A DNA stretch of 64,000 bases, taken from the NCBI GenBank assembly GCA_013368315.1, contig JAACJM010000277.1:1-64000 (forward strand). Direction: 5' to 3'. Both the position numbers and the translations under genes were made by a program. This document shows, in pieces, positions 46,408-57,740 of the stretch (its first letter is position 1; each line of letters opens with the position of its first letter). The DNA is from Tetrapyrgos nigripes (Eukaryota; Basidiomycota; Agaricomycetes; Agaricales; Campanellaceae). A model generated the notes under the pieces. The model was not told the origin of the DNA and searched no databases. It saw only the letters and a list, made by a program, of their open reading frames with translations.

Positions 46408-46616
46408 CACCTTGGGCGGCGTTGCATATTTCCAAAGATCTCTGTGCAAACTTAAATTTCGGATTTTTCAGTGCCATTTTTGCTCGCCCGGGTCTACTCC
46501 ACATGGGACCAATTTGAGGCCGAACAGCCATATGGAGTAGCTTCGGCGCTGAGCATAAATTCGTCATTTATGTTTGTCCAAGAGATCTTTCCAAATATGC
46601 ATTGCCGCCCAAGGTG
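46408..46616. mobile_element. 209 bp MITE with AGT target duplication
   Basis: The left end CACCTTGGGCGGC and the right end GCCGCCCAAGGTG are inverse complements. The match continues for about 37 bp through TGCATATTT and AAAGATCTCT. AGT lies directly on both sides (46405-46407, 46617-46619). A 3 bp duplication with a CAC start suggests a CACTA- or Harbinger-like origin. Confidence 0.82.
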
Positions 46617-46679
46617 AGTGGAATTAGATGCGTCTGTCATGCTTGAGTCATGCAATCATGTGATCATTAGCCGAGACTA

Positions 46680-46760
46680 GTGTTGTAAGCGGTCCGGCTC
46701 GACTCCGGCTAGCCGACGAGCCGAGCCGGTTTTTGAGCCGCGGCTTGGCTCCAGCTCAGA
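46680..46760. repeat. GAGCCG/CGGCT low-complexity block
   Basis: A GC-rich stretch of repeated CGGCTC, GAGCCG and CCGGCT words with self-complementary pairs. It lies just upstream of LINE-B's 5' end. Confidence 0.6.
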
Positions 46761-46849
46761 GTCAGTTAGAGTTGACATTAATGAGCAGAAAATTATTGAG
46801 TGCAAGAAGCGCATAATGGTCTCTGAAGTACGAGAGGGATGGATAGAGG

Positions 46850-48345
46850 GAGGCCTCTTGAACTCGTACCACCACCTGGCACCAGTTTTCCCACGCCCTA
46901 GTAACAGGACGAGGGGCAAGAGCTTGGACGTCTAGGCCATCTTGAGAATGCAGCACGGCATACCAGTGTGCGACGATCTCGAAAGCCTGTCCTTGGGAAT
47001 ACCAACTGCCTCAGTGTCCACCAGGATACTGGCCACAAGCCCCAGACCACGACGGTCGGTACCACCCACCAGAATTATTAATGCCACCCATCTTCTACGA
47101 GTCACCCTAATCACAGTTCCGAAACCCTAGGCCTATCACCTCATCAACCGAGTCGATATCTACGGACTAAAAGTCTAAAAAGAACGTCAATCAGGTATCA
47201 CAACTCCTCATTCTGGCTACCCATCACTGAAGCACATCATGGCTGATATAGAACACGAACACCCCACTCCTGGGATTTCGCTGGACAGTTGGGAAGACAC
47301 AGAGAACTCGGAATCTTTCCTTTTCTCTCAGACCTCATCATGCAAACGAACTGGAGTGGTGCGTTGACGGCTTATTTGTACCTAATATAACTATCTAACG
47401 AGGGACAAAGACTACCAGTGAACGAACAAACAGAATCTTCTCTGGTATAACCCCTGGTATCGATCCACTCCCCCTAATGAACGACATCATCCGAGACATA
47501 CTCGACTTCCCCCTACCTGTCCTACACGATGAACCCGTCACGAACTGTACTGAACTGAAGGATTGCCCACGCGTCCTTAATACAACCAACCTCTATCCTG
47601 AAAACGGAACCGTCCAGAAAGGAGCCTATGAGGAGGAGAACTACCAACCTGAAGAAGCATTTCAGATAGAAGGACAAAGAAAGGCGCGTCGAGGAGGCCG
47701 AGGAAAGATCGGAAAGAGGGACAGGAGGCGCCATGGTTCTACCCTACACGTCTAGAATGCTCAGAATGTACCATTACTCGGTAGTGGCTCGTAAACAATC
47801 TCTTTGTACACTTTGAACGCGTGTAACGACGCTCTGCTCACCCACTCTAATGATGTCACCTACTCAATAGAAGAAGGCGTACAAATGCAAAATTAGGCTC
47901 TGAATAGGAAGAACTTTGACCACGTAGTAAAACCGGTAAATAACTAGACTCCGACCGCAGCTGTAGTTCACCGCTACCTCCCTTCCTATCGATATCTTCG
48001 CCGAACTCCAAGGAGAGAAACTGGGAATGAATTACCTGGGTCTGGGCAGGAGCCTCGTTACTGCTTACAGAGAACTCCAGTACGTTCCAAAGACAAAACT
48101 CCGACCACCACCACGATAACTTCCATTCAACTCTTTGTCTCTCCTTTATAATCACCCTTCCGCGAAACAGTTTTATGACTTGCTCGCAGTATCCGGTCTC
48201 TAAAGCCTCCCGGGGGATAGTTCCTTTGTCTCCAGAAAGATATATACCCTGGACGAGAGGGCTATGAGCCCCAGCTCACAAAGCACTCTATCACTCTCCT
48301 CACTTACTCGACAAAGAACTCCTTGCCCTACACTTCAATTCCATC
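46850..48345 (+). other. LINE-B 5' region with an unassigned open frame
   Basis: Begins with the shared GTACCACCACCTGG block. An open frame runs from 47402 to 47755 (ATG 47477) and encodes a charged protein with GRGKIGKRDRRR near its end. An upstream ATG at 47240 starts MADIEHEHPTPGIS. I found no splice that joins the two in phase, and no function is assigned. A TATATA word at 48240 lies about 100 bp before the ORF1 ATG. Confidence 0.45.
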
Positions 48346-50458
48346 ATGCCTCCCAAGAACAACAAGTCTCGTCCCTCTACCACTGGCTCTGGCAGTCAAC
48401 CTGGTGCGAGAACGACTCCAATCACCATCACTATCCCGCCCACCAACGCGGCGTCTAACCAAGCGGGACCCACTCAGAACGCGTCTGCTCCAACAGACAC
48501 CCCTCAGGCTGCCCAGCAAGCTAACGCTGCCTCGGCTACTACTTCAGTCCCAGGCTCTCCAGGTCGTCCTTCTTACGCAGATATCGCTGGTTCTCGTGCC
48601 TCGTCTCCTCCTAGATCTGGGTCTCCTCCTCTTCCGAGGGCTGCTGAAGCGATGGAAGGGGTACACGCTTCTATGCATGCACCCGGGGGAGCGGATAGTG
48701 TGCTGAACACGAACACTACCGACGACGATGGTTTCACCACGGTCGGGAAGAAAAAGGGTGTGTATTCCTTGTCCATAATTTCGAAATCGTAATTTCATGT
48801 CCGGAATCTCTTTGTCTAGGGAAAGGTCGCGAACAAGCACCTCAGCCTGACCCCTCTACCACTCCTGGCCCTTCTCAAACCCAGCCTAGCAGCGACGCGG
48901 TTATGGAAGAGGCTCCAGCGACCAATCAACGTCCCCCGTCCTCTGGCACACCTCTGCCACTCCGAATTCTTCCCAAACCACGCGATGCCCATACACGGGG
49001 ATGGATGTAGACACCGACATTGGTGCTACTGGCGTGAGAGTTGACCCTGTAACAGGCCCAAGAGGTACCAAACGGGCAAGGATGGATGACGAGCCGAGTA
49101 GGTCTAACACCGCGGCGTCCGGTTCAGGAGGCTCACAGCGACGAAATGTCCCGATGTCTGACTTTCACTTCTCACGCAACCCCCATCCGAGTGCCACGCT
49201 GTCGGGATCTGCACCTAACACCCAACCTAGTAGTCAGGCGCAAGCAGCTGATGCCCCACCAGTTGCGTCTCAGCAGAACCCACATCCTCAGACAACGAAT
49301 CATACTCAAACTCATGCTACTCCGAATCCAACTCCAGTTCCACCGCAGGGAGTGCCAGCTCCTGGCCAAGCTCCTGCACCTGCACCCACTCAGGGACCCG
49401 CGCCTGCACCTGCTCCAGTGCCTGCACCCGCTCCTGCCCTGAACCCTCCCCAGTACCACTTCAACTTCGCTCCGAACAACCTTCAGAATCCTCCAAATCC
49501 TCAGAATGGCCACAACCCTGGGGTAGTCGCCCTTCCCCCTGTTGGAGGATATCCTCCGTATGCAGGATTACACATGGGCAACATCTTCGACGGCCACACT
49601 CAATGACAGGTTGGTGCATGGACTACTATACATGCCCAAAGTGGTGGTTTCATCGCGATACCTTTCGACCGAACCATGGACTACATTGCCATGGTCATGA
49701 TGATCGTCAACTCTTACCTCGACCTCTACCCCAACCTGATCACCCCGACGGCAGCCCCACCCGAAATAGATCCCATGTTTAACGGCAGGGTAATCTATAG
49801 CTACTTCGTAACTGGCCCTGACCCTGCAACGATCCAAGATATCATTAACCGAGGAGTGGTAAACACCACACATGGTTCTTTTCGGGCTCTCCCATTCCAT
49901 CCGCCTATGCCAGATCCTTTCGCAATGACGTTGAGCGGTTTCACATACCTTGAAGTCCACAACTTCGAGGTATGGCAGCAGGTCATCACCCAACTGTCGC
50001 AGAACCAAAACTTCCTCAATTTCGTTATGACTCATCGTGACGCTTTCGCTATTAACACGCCTCACAATGTGGTTCTCACAACCACGCTAAACTCGACGAG
50101 AGCGCACTATCTGGTCATGGGCCAGCAACAAGGCACCCCCCGCCTGTACTGGAACATTTACATTGACCCGCCAACTCTCATCATCCCGTCCTACCTTGAG
50201 TGGATTACCCTTCTTCGTTCAATTCAATTCCACACGGCGCTTTATGGGACTGGGACGGCGATCGCGCGAGTATTTGACTGCCAACGTTGTGGAAGCATTG
50301 ACCACCCCACAGGACACTGCCCCCTTCTGAATGTCCAGGGATGGATCACGACGGCTAACACCAACAATAATCAAACTGCGCAACAGGCTAGAGGTGGAGC
50401 CAGAGGCGGTAGAGGTGGCCGAGGAGGCCGAGGTAGAGGTCGCGGCTGTGGCAACTAA
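48346..50458 (+). pseudogene. LINE-B ORF1: gag-like protein with CCHC knuckle, damaged, with an intron-like gap
   Basis: ATG 48346 starts a Ser/Thr/Pro-rich N-terminus. A GT-AG segment (48758-48819, 62 bp) contains in-frame stops; removing it keeps the frame (GKGREQAPQ follows). A frameshift lies between about 48945 and 48990, because RCPYTGMDVDTDIG, which aligns with LINE-A HCPMTGMDLDPDIV, is in another frame. A TGA at 49604-49606 interrupts the frame again. The C-terminal part is intact and ends with the knuckle CQRCGSIDHPTGHC and an RGGRGGRGR tail, as in RNA-binding LINE ORF1 proteins. LINE-A has no counterpart of the intron-like gap. Confidence 0.82.
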
Positions 50459-50813
50459 GCCAATAGTGTAACAATAGACCCCTGAATTTAGTCTCGAACG
50501 TTTAATATATGTCTGATATGTGTCTGATACATGTACAAGTACCTACCCAAATTTAAGTGCTCTGCACAACCCAGTGCCTGATCGAAAATCCAAGAAACTT
50601 GAGAGTAGGATCAAGAATAGTTACACCAAACTCTAGAACTTCTGAAGGGCCCAAATATACTGACCGTACGTGGGACAGGAAAGCCTGGATGATTATTAAG
50701 TGCTCTGTTGAAAGGGTACTTCACAACAGCGTGGACACACGCTGGGCTTAGTATGTAGAAGCTCACCCCGAACGGGCCATAAGCCTATTATTATGGTGGC
50801 TAGGTAAGGGTGG

Positions 50814-50866
50814 GTAGTGCACCTTCACGAGGGCCTAAGTTGTCCTATCGTCGGGTTAAAGACCGT
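50814..50866 (+). other. Conserved inter-ORF hairpin of LINE-B
   Basis: AGGGC and GTCCT pair around the loop CTAAGTT; ACCT and GGGT can form an outer stem. Compared with LINE-A, two of five inner pairs and two of four outer pairs changed while pairing was kept (G-U allowed). Loop and internal-loop bases (CACG, ATxGTC) are conserved. ORF2 opens inside the 3' flank, right after a TAA at 50857-50859. Confidence 0.6.
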
Positions 50867-53800
50867 GGATTCCGGGAAGCGTGGGTTGGCGCCCCAGAAA
50901 TCTAAAACCAACTGCGAATACCTTTGATCTTTCTCAGTCGCGACCACGAGTCGGGACACCTTGTTCGGGCCTTCCCACTCCTGGAGGGGTTAATAACTCT
51001 TCCGCCAGTTGTGACCTCAATGAAAGGAATGGGGGGAATAGCGGTATCTCTGAACGTAGGAGGGAAGTGTTGGGGAATGTAACGAATCGGCTAGGGGAGT
51101 CCGCCCAGACATATCCTCGAGCTGATCACGTATCTTCACGACCTCGAGATCAACTACCTCAGAGCTCCAACACCAGGAGAACACAAAGTCAAACTAACAA
51201 CCAAGAGGAAGGAAATCCAGTTCTATTAAGAAGCCTTGAAGAACAACTAAGAGATACACTTGAACTACAAAATGAATCAATGGACCGTATAACCCAGTTT
51301 GTTGACCAGATCGAGTCTGCAATCCGCTCGAGAAACGCGTCCCAGAACCAGTCAACACCTCCTAATCCTACACCCCCGCCGCCAAGAGATCAACCAAGAC
51401 AGGCACGACGAATGGCACTGAGAACGGGAAGGAGAACAGCGACTAAAGCTGCAATTAAGGTTGCCTCACTGAACATGAGAGGTTACGGATCTGAAAACCT
51501 AGATAATAAAGATAATAAGTGGAACTATATAAACCAGTTTGTAAGAGAACAACGGATAGGAGTCCTATTGGTACAGGAAACACACATGGACGAGGAAAGA
51601 AGACAGGAGGTTGAGGACAAATTCTCAAAACGGCTTACAATACGCTGCTCCTCGAACCCAGAATGCCCTCGGGGAAAGGGAGGGGTTGCTATAGTCCTAA
51701 ATAAAACCTTAGTCGATGCTAGAGTATTAGAGGAAAAAGAAATTATACCCGGAAGAGCCCTGTGGATTAAAATGCACTGGCACAGGGAGAGAAACCTGAA
51801 GATCCTGGTGGTATATGCACCAAACGTAACTGCAACGGATGGTAAGGATAATGCAGAATTCTGGGAGGAACTGCATACCTACTTTGACTGACACCCGAGC
51901 AAGAAACCGGATATAATGGCCGGCGATATGAATATGGTAGAAGCAGGCCTGATAGATAGACTACCCGCCCGAGACGACCTGGAAGATGCAGTAGATGCCC
52001 TGGATGAGTTCAAAATGCTAACTCAACTGAGAGACGGATGGAGAGATATGTACCCTGACAGAAAGGCCTTTACATTCACAACAGCACGCTCTGAATCGAG
52101 AATCGACCGGATCTATACAACAGACGCAATCCTGAACGCATCCCGGGATTGGAAGATCCAACCAACTGGAATACCAGGCACTGACCATTGGATGGTCTCA
52201 GTACTGGCATCACATATGGACGCCCCGACAATGGGAAGAGGGAGATGGGCCATCCCACGACACATACTAAAGGATAAGACCTTCATGCAATACACTCTGA
52301 AACGAGGTCATGAAGCAGACAAGGAATTGGAAGAAATTGAGCGAGTGGGGCGTACAACTGATAAAAACACTCAGCTAACCTGGTTCAAGTATAAGACGGA
52401 CGTCTTAGCTGAAGCCAGAAGGAGACAACGTATTGTAATACCTAGAACTGAAAAGCAAATTAAGGAATTAGAGGAGAAGCTGTCTGAGGTGGATAACGAC
52501 CTCACCCTTACAGAAGGGGAATGTCTGGAGCAATCGGCGACGATATCTGCCGATATCACGATTCTGGAAAGGAAATGGTTCCAAGACACAAGAAAAGAAA
52601 CGGCAACTCGAAATCGTATTGAGGGAGAACAGATATCCCATTACTGGCCGAGCCTGAATAAAGAGAACAAACCGAGAGATGTGATTTACGCGCTGAGGCG
52701 AGAAGAACAAGGTCTGGATGGTTGGTTCGAAACGACCCCAGAAGGCATGGTTAAACATGCCCGAGATTACCATGAAAGACTTCAGAAAGAAGGACAACCA
52801 GCAAATGAGGAATACCATAGAAGGAAGGACCTGATAACGGAACAAGTACTGAGTAATCTCAATACTAAGCTAACTGAAGAGCAGAAAATGTACCTAGCTG
52901 TTAAGTGCGAAAGAGGCGATGTAGTAAGAGCTCTGTTAGATGCGAAAAACTATACGTCTCCCGGAATTGATGGGGCGACATATGAGTTATGGAAGGCAAT
53001 TTACACACGCTATTTGGAGGACGCAAAGGCACGCTGTCCTGCATTTGATATTGTAAATCTAATGACAAGAGCCTTTAATGATATTGCAAGACATGGGATA
53101 ATTGAAGAGACTCACTTTTCGGATGAATGGATGTGCCCGCTTTATAAAAAGAATGATAAATGCAATATAGCAAACTATAGGCCCATAACACTGCTCAACA
53201 CGGATTACAAGATATTCACAAAAGTCCTGGCTACTAAGCTAGGCAAAGTAGCACCAGATCTTCTGCACCACAACCAGGCGGGCTTTGTCCCCGAAAGACA
53301 GATAAGTGATCAGACAAAACTGATCAGAATGGTAATGGCCTCTGCAGAACAGACTGCCCAAAACGGAATGATAGTCTCCCTGGACCAAGAGAAGGCGTAT
53401 GATAAGGTAGATCATGAATACTTATGGAAAACATTGAAGAAATTTGAGTTCCCAACGGAATTCATCACAACAATACAAAACCTGTACAAACCAGCTCGAA
53501 CCTCAGTAATGGTGAATGGTGTAAAGAGTGATACGTACAAAGTAATTAGAGGGGTCCGGCAGGGAGACCCCCTGTCATGCCTGATTTTCGACCTCGCCAT
53601 AGAACCCCTGGCTGCAATGCTAAGGAATTCAGACCTCCAAGGATTTAAGATCCCCGGGGTGACCAAACGATTAATAGCCAACCTGTTTGCAGATGACACC
53701 ACAGTCTTTCTTGCTGCGACAGACGATTTTAGGGATCTGCAGTTGATACTGGACGAATGGTGTACTGCGTCCACAGCGAAATTCAACGTTAATAAGACCG

Positions 53801-56357
53801 CCATAATACCAATAGGCAATGCGAAATACAGACGTACCGTCATTGAAACGAGGCGAACAATCCCTCTTCAATATGGAAGCAGTCCATACTCGAATGTACT
53901 CCCTGCATATCTCCATATCGCTGGAGAAGGAGAAGCGATCCGAATCCTAGGAGCATGGTTTGGAAATGAAATTAAAGCGACCCAGATATGGGCTCCAGTG
54001 ATAGAAAAGATTGACAGAGTCCTAGACAGATGGGCAAAAGGATCACCCACAATGGAAGGACGACATTTGATTGTCCAAATGTTTGCGGGAGGCATGTCAC
54101 AATACCTGACTCAGGTTCAAGGCATGCCGACTGAAGTTGAGAAACGACTGGCAAAAAGGATAAACAAATATATTTGGGAAGAGAAAGAAAGGAACCCAAT
54201 CAATAAAGACACCACTTACCTGGACATAAAGGATGGAGGACGGGCGGTGTTGGATATCTCAGCACGGAATGAAGCAATTGAATTGATGTGGCTAAAGAGG
54301 TACTTGACTTTTGGGCCAGACCGTCCCCTATGGGCTACCCTAGCTGATTCCCTACTAGCGAAGAATACCCCTGCTACGGAGAATGGTATACCTGTGTTCA
54401 TCAAATAGAATACCTTCCTACAATCATGGGTAACAAGCACAGGCCCACGGTCAACACAAGTACCAGAATTACGAAACATGATTAATATTGGAAAGAAATA
54501 TGGAGTTAGGATAGAAGGACTCGCCTTTGAACGAAACATCCTGAAGGAAATGCCTATGTGGCATCACATTCAAGCAGACCCCAAAATAAGGCGACTCACC
54601 GGCTCGATGGTGAGCATATGCCTTATGAAAAAACATAAAATGAAGACAGTAGGGGAGGCCATGGACCTGGCAGCCCCCTTGCTTACTCTGCCAGGACAAC
54701 GGAGGAGACATCGTCTGAATGATCAATGTCAATGCCGAGATTGCGCAGCCCTGTGACAACAAATGGGTTGTACTCACCCTAATCAGTGTATGTCTCGAGC
54801 AAAAGAGCTCCTGGACACCCTTCCCTCAAAATGGGATCCTAGGAAAAGCCAACCAGAAGATCATGAAGGAGACTTTTTGGAAATGAATGCACCAGAAGAT
54901 GCAGACAACTTCGATTACCGTATAACTACGGCTGGAACTCTATCAGATATCTTTAGGGTGTTTACTGACCAGGATTGGACACCTACCAACGACGTTTTAG
55001 CTCGACGAGTCAAACACGACAGCGATGAGCGCATGATAATAATTGCGACAGATGGTTCCTGTGTGGATAACGGGCAGGAGAATGCCGTAGCCGGAGCCGG
55101 AATCTACCTAGGACCAGAAAACGCTGGGAATCGTTCAATCAAACTACCAAAACATGTAGGAGACGTACCCATCACACAATCAAACCAAGCGGCTGAACTT
55201 GTGGCGGCAAAAATGGCGCCGGAGTTAATACAGCGCACGACACCAATGACACTGGAAACGGATTCAAAATATGTAATATCACACCTGACGAGTAGCCTGA
55301 AGAAGATGGAAGATACGGGCTATACAAATGTGAATAATGCGGATATTATTAGAGCCATGGTAGCCAATTACAGACGTAGGGAAGCACCTACCAGTATTGT
55401 TTGGGTTAAAGGACACAACGGTCACCCAGGAAATGAAGCGGCAGACGCGCTGGCTGGGGCAGCGACGGACAAGGACCGAGAGGATGCCATTGCCCTAGAG
55501 ATCCCCCCTGAGCTAAAAGTGACCGGTGTAAAACTAAACGCACTCACCCAAAAATTGGCGTATAACACAATACGACAACTGAGGGCGGATAAGACGCCAC
55601 AAAGGCCCAGAACGAGCAATGTCCTGGGTCAGGTAAAATCACAAGCACGGTCCCTCTTCGGGATTGCACCGACCGATAGCACCATATGGAAATCCATTCA
55701 TTCTAAGGATCTTGAGAGGAAAACCAGGTATTTCCTATGGATGATTGCAAACGACGCATACATGACAGGCACACACTGGGACAGACCGAGTTATTCCCCG
55801 GAAGTTAGAGCGAGAGCCACGACCACAAGGTAGAAGATATAACCCACATCCTAGTAGGCTGCTCAAGCCTAGGACAAGAGTTAATCTGGGAGTTGACGGG
55901 GAAATTGTGGGAGAGAAAGAACCGAGCCCTGGATTGGGAACGCCCTGCGCTAGGGACAATAGTAGGAGCAGGTCTAGCCGTCTTGCAAACCCCAGCAGGC
56001 ACTAGAAAATCAGGAGAAGAACGGCTCTGGAGAATCTTAATAGCAGAGTCAGCATACCTTATCTGGAAGTTAAGATGCGAGAGGGTGATAAGAAAGGACA
56101 ATGTAGCCTTCACGAGGGGAGAGATAGAGGCCAGATGGTCGTTTATGATCAACGAACGTTTCCAACTCGACTGCCGCATTGTCCCCTCGGCTATATCTCC
56201 CCTCGCTTATATCTTCGTGTACTTACGTCAGTTCTGCCCGCCCGTATGCTTGATGTTGTATGCCTCACTCCCCGTTGTGCCAGACCGCTATGCGCGTAAT
56301 TGTTCCTTCTCTTTGCAAGACCCGGCTAATATCGCAGAGACATATGTATTGACTTAG
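50860..56357 (+). pseudogene. LINE-B ORF2: endonuclease-reverse transcriptase-RNase H with three stops and a frameshift
   Basis: One frame runs from 50860 to 55833 with TGA 51889-51891, TAG 54406-54408 and TGA 54754-54756. The C-terminus continues in another frame (EDITHILVGCSSLG) to 56357. Endonuclease: VASLNMRG, LLVQETH, VVYAPNV, MAGDMNMVEAG. Reverse transcriptase: YRPITLLNTDYK, LDQEKAYDKVDHEYL, RGVRQGDPLSC, NLFADDTTVFL. RNase H: ATDGSC, then the E in AAELVAAK, ETDSKY and KGHNGHPGNEAADALAG, so all acidic catalytic residues are present. The frameshift near 55825 removes part of a C-terminal zinc motif. The first in-frame ATG is at 51283, already about 140 codons in. Confidence 0.88.
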
Positions 56358-56397
56358 ATACTCATAAACGTGTGTATATCGACTTGCAATATATGTA

Positions 56398-57083
56398 CTC
56401 GTGGTCACGGAAAGTGACGGTCCCCCCATTTTTTGATCATATCTCTACAACGGCTGTGTCTTTTTGCTTCAAGCAAGTTGTAAAATCATTCAGTAGTAAA
56501 ATATAAAGCTTTTGATACCCAAGCTGAGATGCCCCAGCTAAGGAGTATATCTGTAGAGGGGTATTTCACAAACCCCCATTTTGCTACACCATGACACAAT
56601 TTTTTCTCGCAAAATCGGACTACACCAGCGGAAAGAGCGGCATCAAAAACGGTGGATGGAATCCACACCCAAGTTGTCAGAATAAAATTGAGGGAGAACG
56701 TTGAAAAAGAAAACGCCTTCAAACATGCAAAAACAGCAAAAATCCGGCAAAATGGCCATTTCATGGCGTTTTCTTTTTCAACGTTCTCCCTCAATTTTAT
56801 TCTAACAACTGGGGTGTGGATTTCATCCCCTGTTTTCGATGCCGCTCTTTCTGCTGGTGTGGTCTGATTTTGCGAGAAAAAATTGTGTCATGGTGTAGGA
56901 AAATGGGGGTTTGTGAAATACCCCTCTACAGATATACTCCTTAGCTGGGGCATCTCAGCTTGGGTATCAAAAGTTTCTATTTTACTACTGAATGATTTTA
57001 CAACTTGCTTGAAGCAAAAAGACGCAGCCGTTGTAGAGATATGGTCAAAAAATAGGGGGACCGTCACTTTCCGTGACCACGAG
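56398..57083. mobile_element. 686 bp foldback element, near-perfect inverted arms
   Basis: 56398-56717 and 56765-57083 are inverse complements over about 320 bp with scattered mismatches, separated by a 47 bp loop. The ends are CTCGTGGTCACGG and its inverse. TA lies at both flanks (56396-56397, 57084-57085). It has no coding capacity; open frames are mirror images of each other. A transcript would form a 320 bp double-stranded hairpin. Confidence 0.93.
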
Positions 57084-57098
57084 TATGCTTCTCTTTTT

Positions 57099-57740
57099 TT
57101 ACATAAATCTTGTGTGGATCCCCAACATTTTTGTTATGGTGCTTACGGTGAGCCACATGTAAATATCATAGGTATCGTTAATCTGCTTCCAGTCCAAAGT
57201 GCTCGTAGAAGCCCTCGAGAATGGCAACAAAGGTGTGCGGCTGTAACCGAGATAAATTCTCACGGTAACTGTCCACAATCGCAGCTTATTGAACCGCCTC
57301 GGTATGTGCAAGGAACACTTGCAGCAGAACTCGGATGGCATGGAATATGTACTTCTACATCCCATGTAGCCGCTGAATTTTTTTGTCTGCCAATTCTTCG
57401 GTGTAGCATTCCTCATGCGACAACGATTCAAAAACAGCCAAAATTCCATCCAAAATGACACTTCGTACTCGAATAGAGCCATCGTCACCCTCTGTATAAA
57501 TCTAAAAAATTTACCAGGGTACTCCCTGATATGTATAATCTTGTTAACATCAGTATACCATGCTATTCAAGAGATTTGTAAAGTACACAAGTGGATGATA
57601 CTTTGGGTTCAAGTTTTGCAATGGATCCTTGTTCACGAAATGCTCAAAGTTCAGAACATATCTCGGATGAGGTAGGGTGTGTATTCTTTCACATCCAATC
57701 AATGCATATATGTATCCAGTGTCATATTCTAGAGCCATAA
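57099..57740 (-). pseudogene. Degenerate coding remnant, unidentified
   Basis: On the minus strand two neighbouring open segments look protein-like (EYDTGYIYALIGCERIHTLP; NATPKNWQTKKFSGYMG). In a third frame, HTFVAILEGFYEHFGLEAD is followed by stops. The pieces alternate between frames, as expected for an old pseudogene. I do not recognise the family. Confidence 0.35.

Larger units (their letters stand above)
46850..56395 (+). mobile_element. LINE-B: second Tad1-like non-LTR retrotransposon, full architecture
   Basis: Order: 5' UTR (46850-48345), ORF1 (48346-50458), conserved hairpin (50814-50866), ORF2 (50860-56357) and a short 3' UTR. Protein alignment with LINE-A holds across endonuclease, reverse transcriptase, RNase H and both zinc regions, but they are different subfamilies. 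No poly(A) tail or target duplication is evident. The 5' boundary is set by the block shared with LINE-A. The 5' UTR is nearly twice as long as LINE-A's, so an inserted segment there is possible. Confidence 0.85.
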
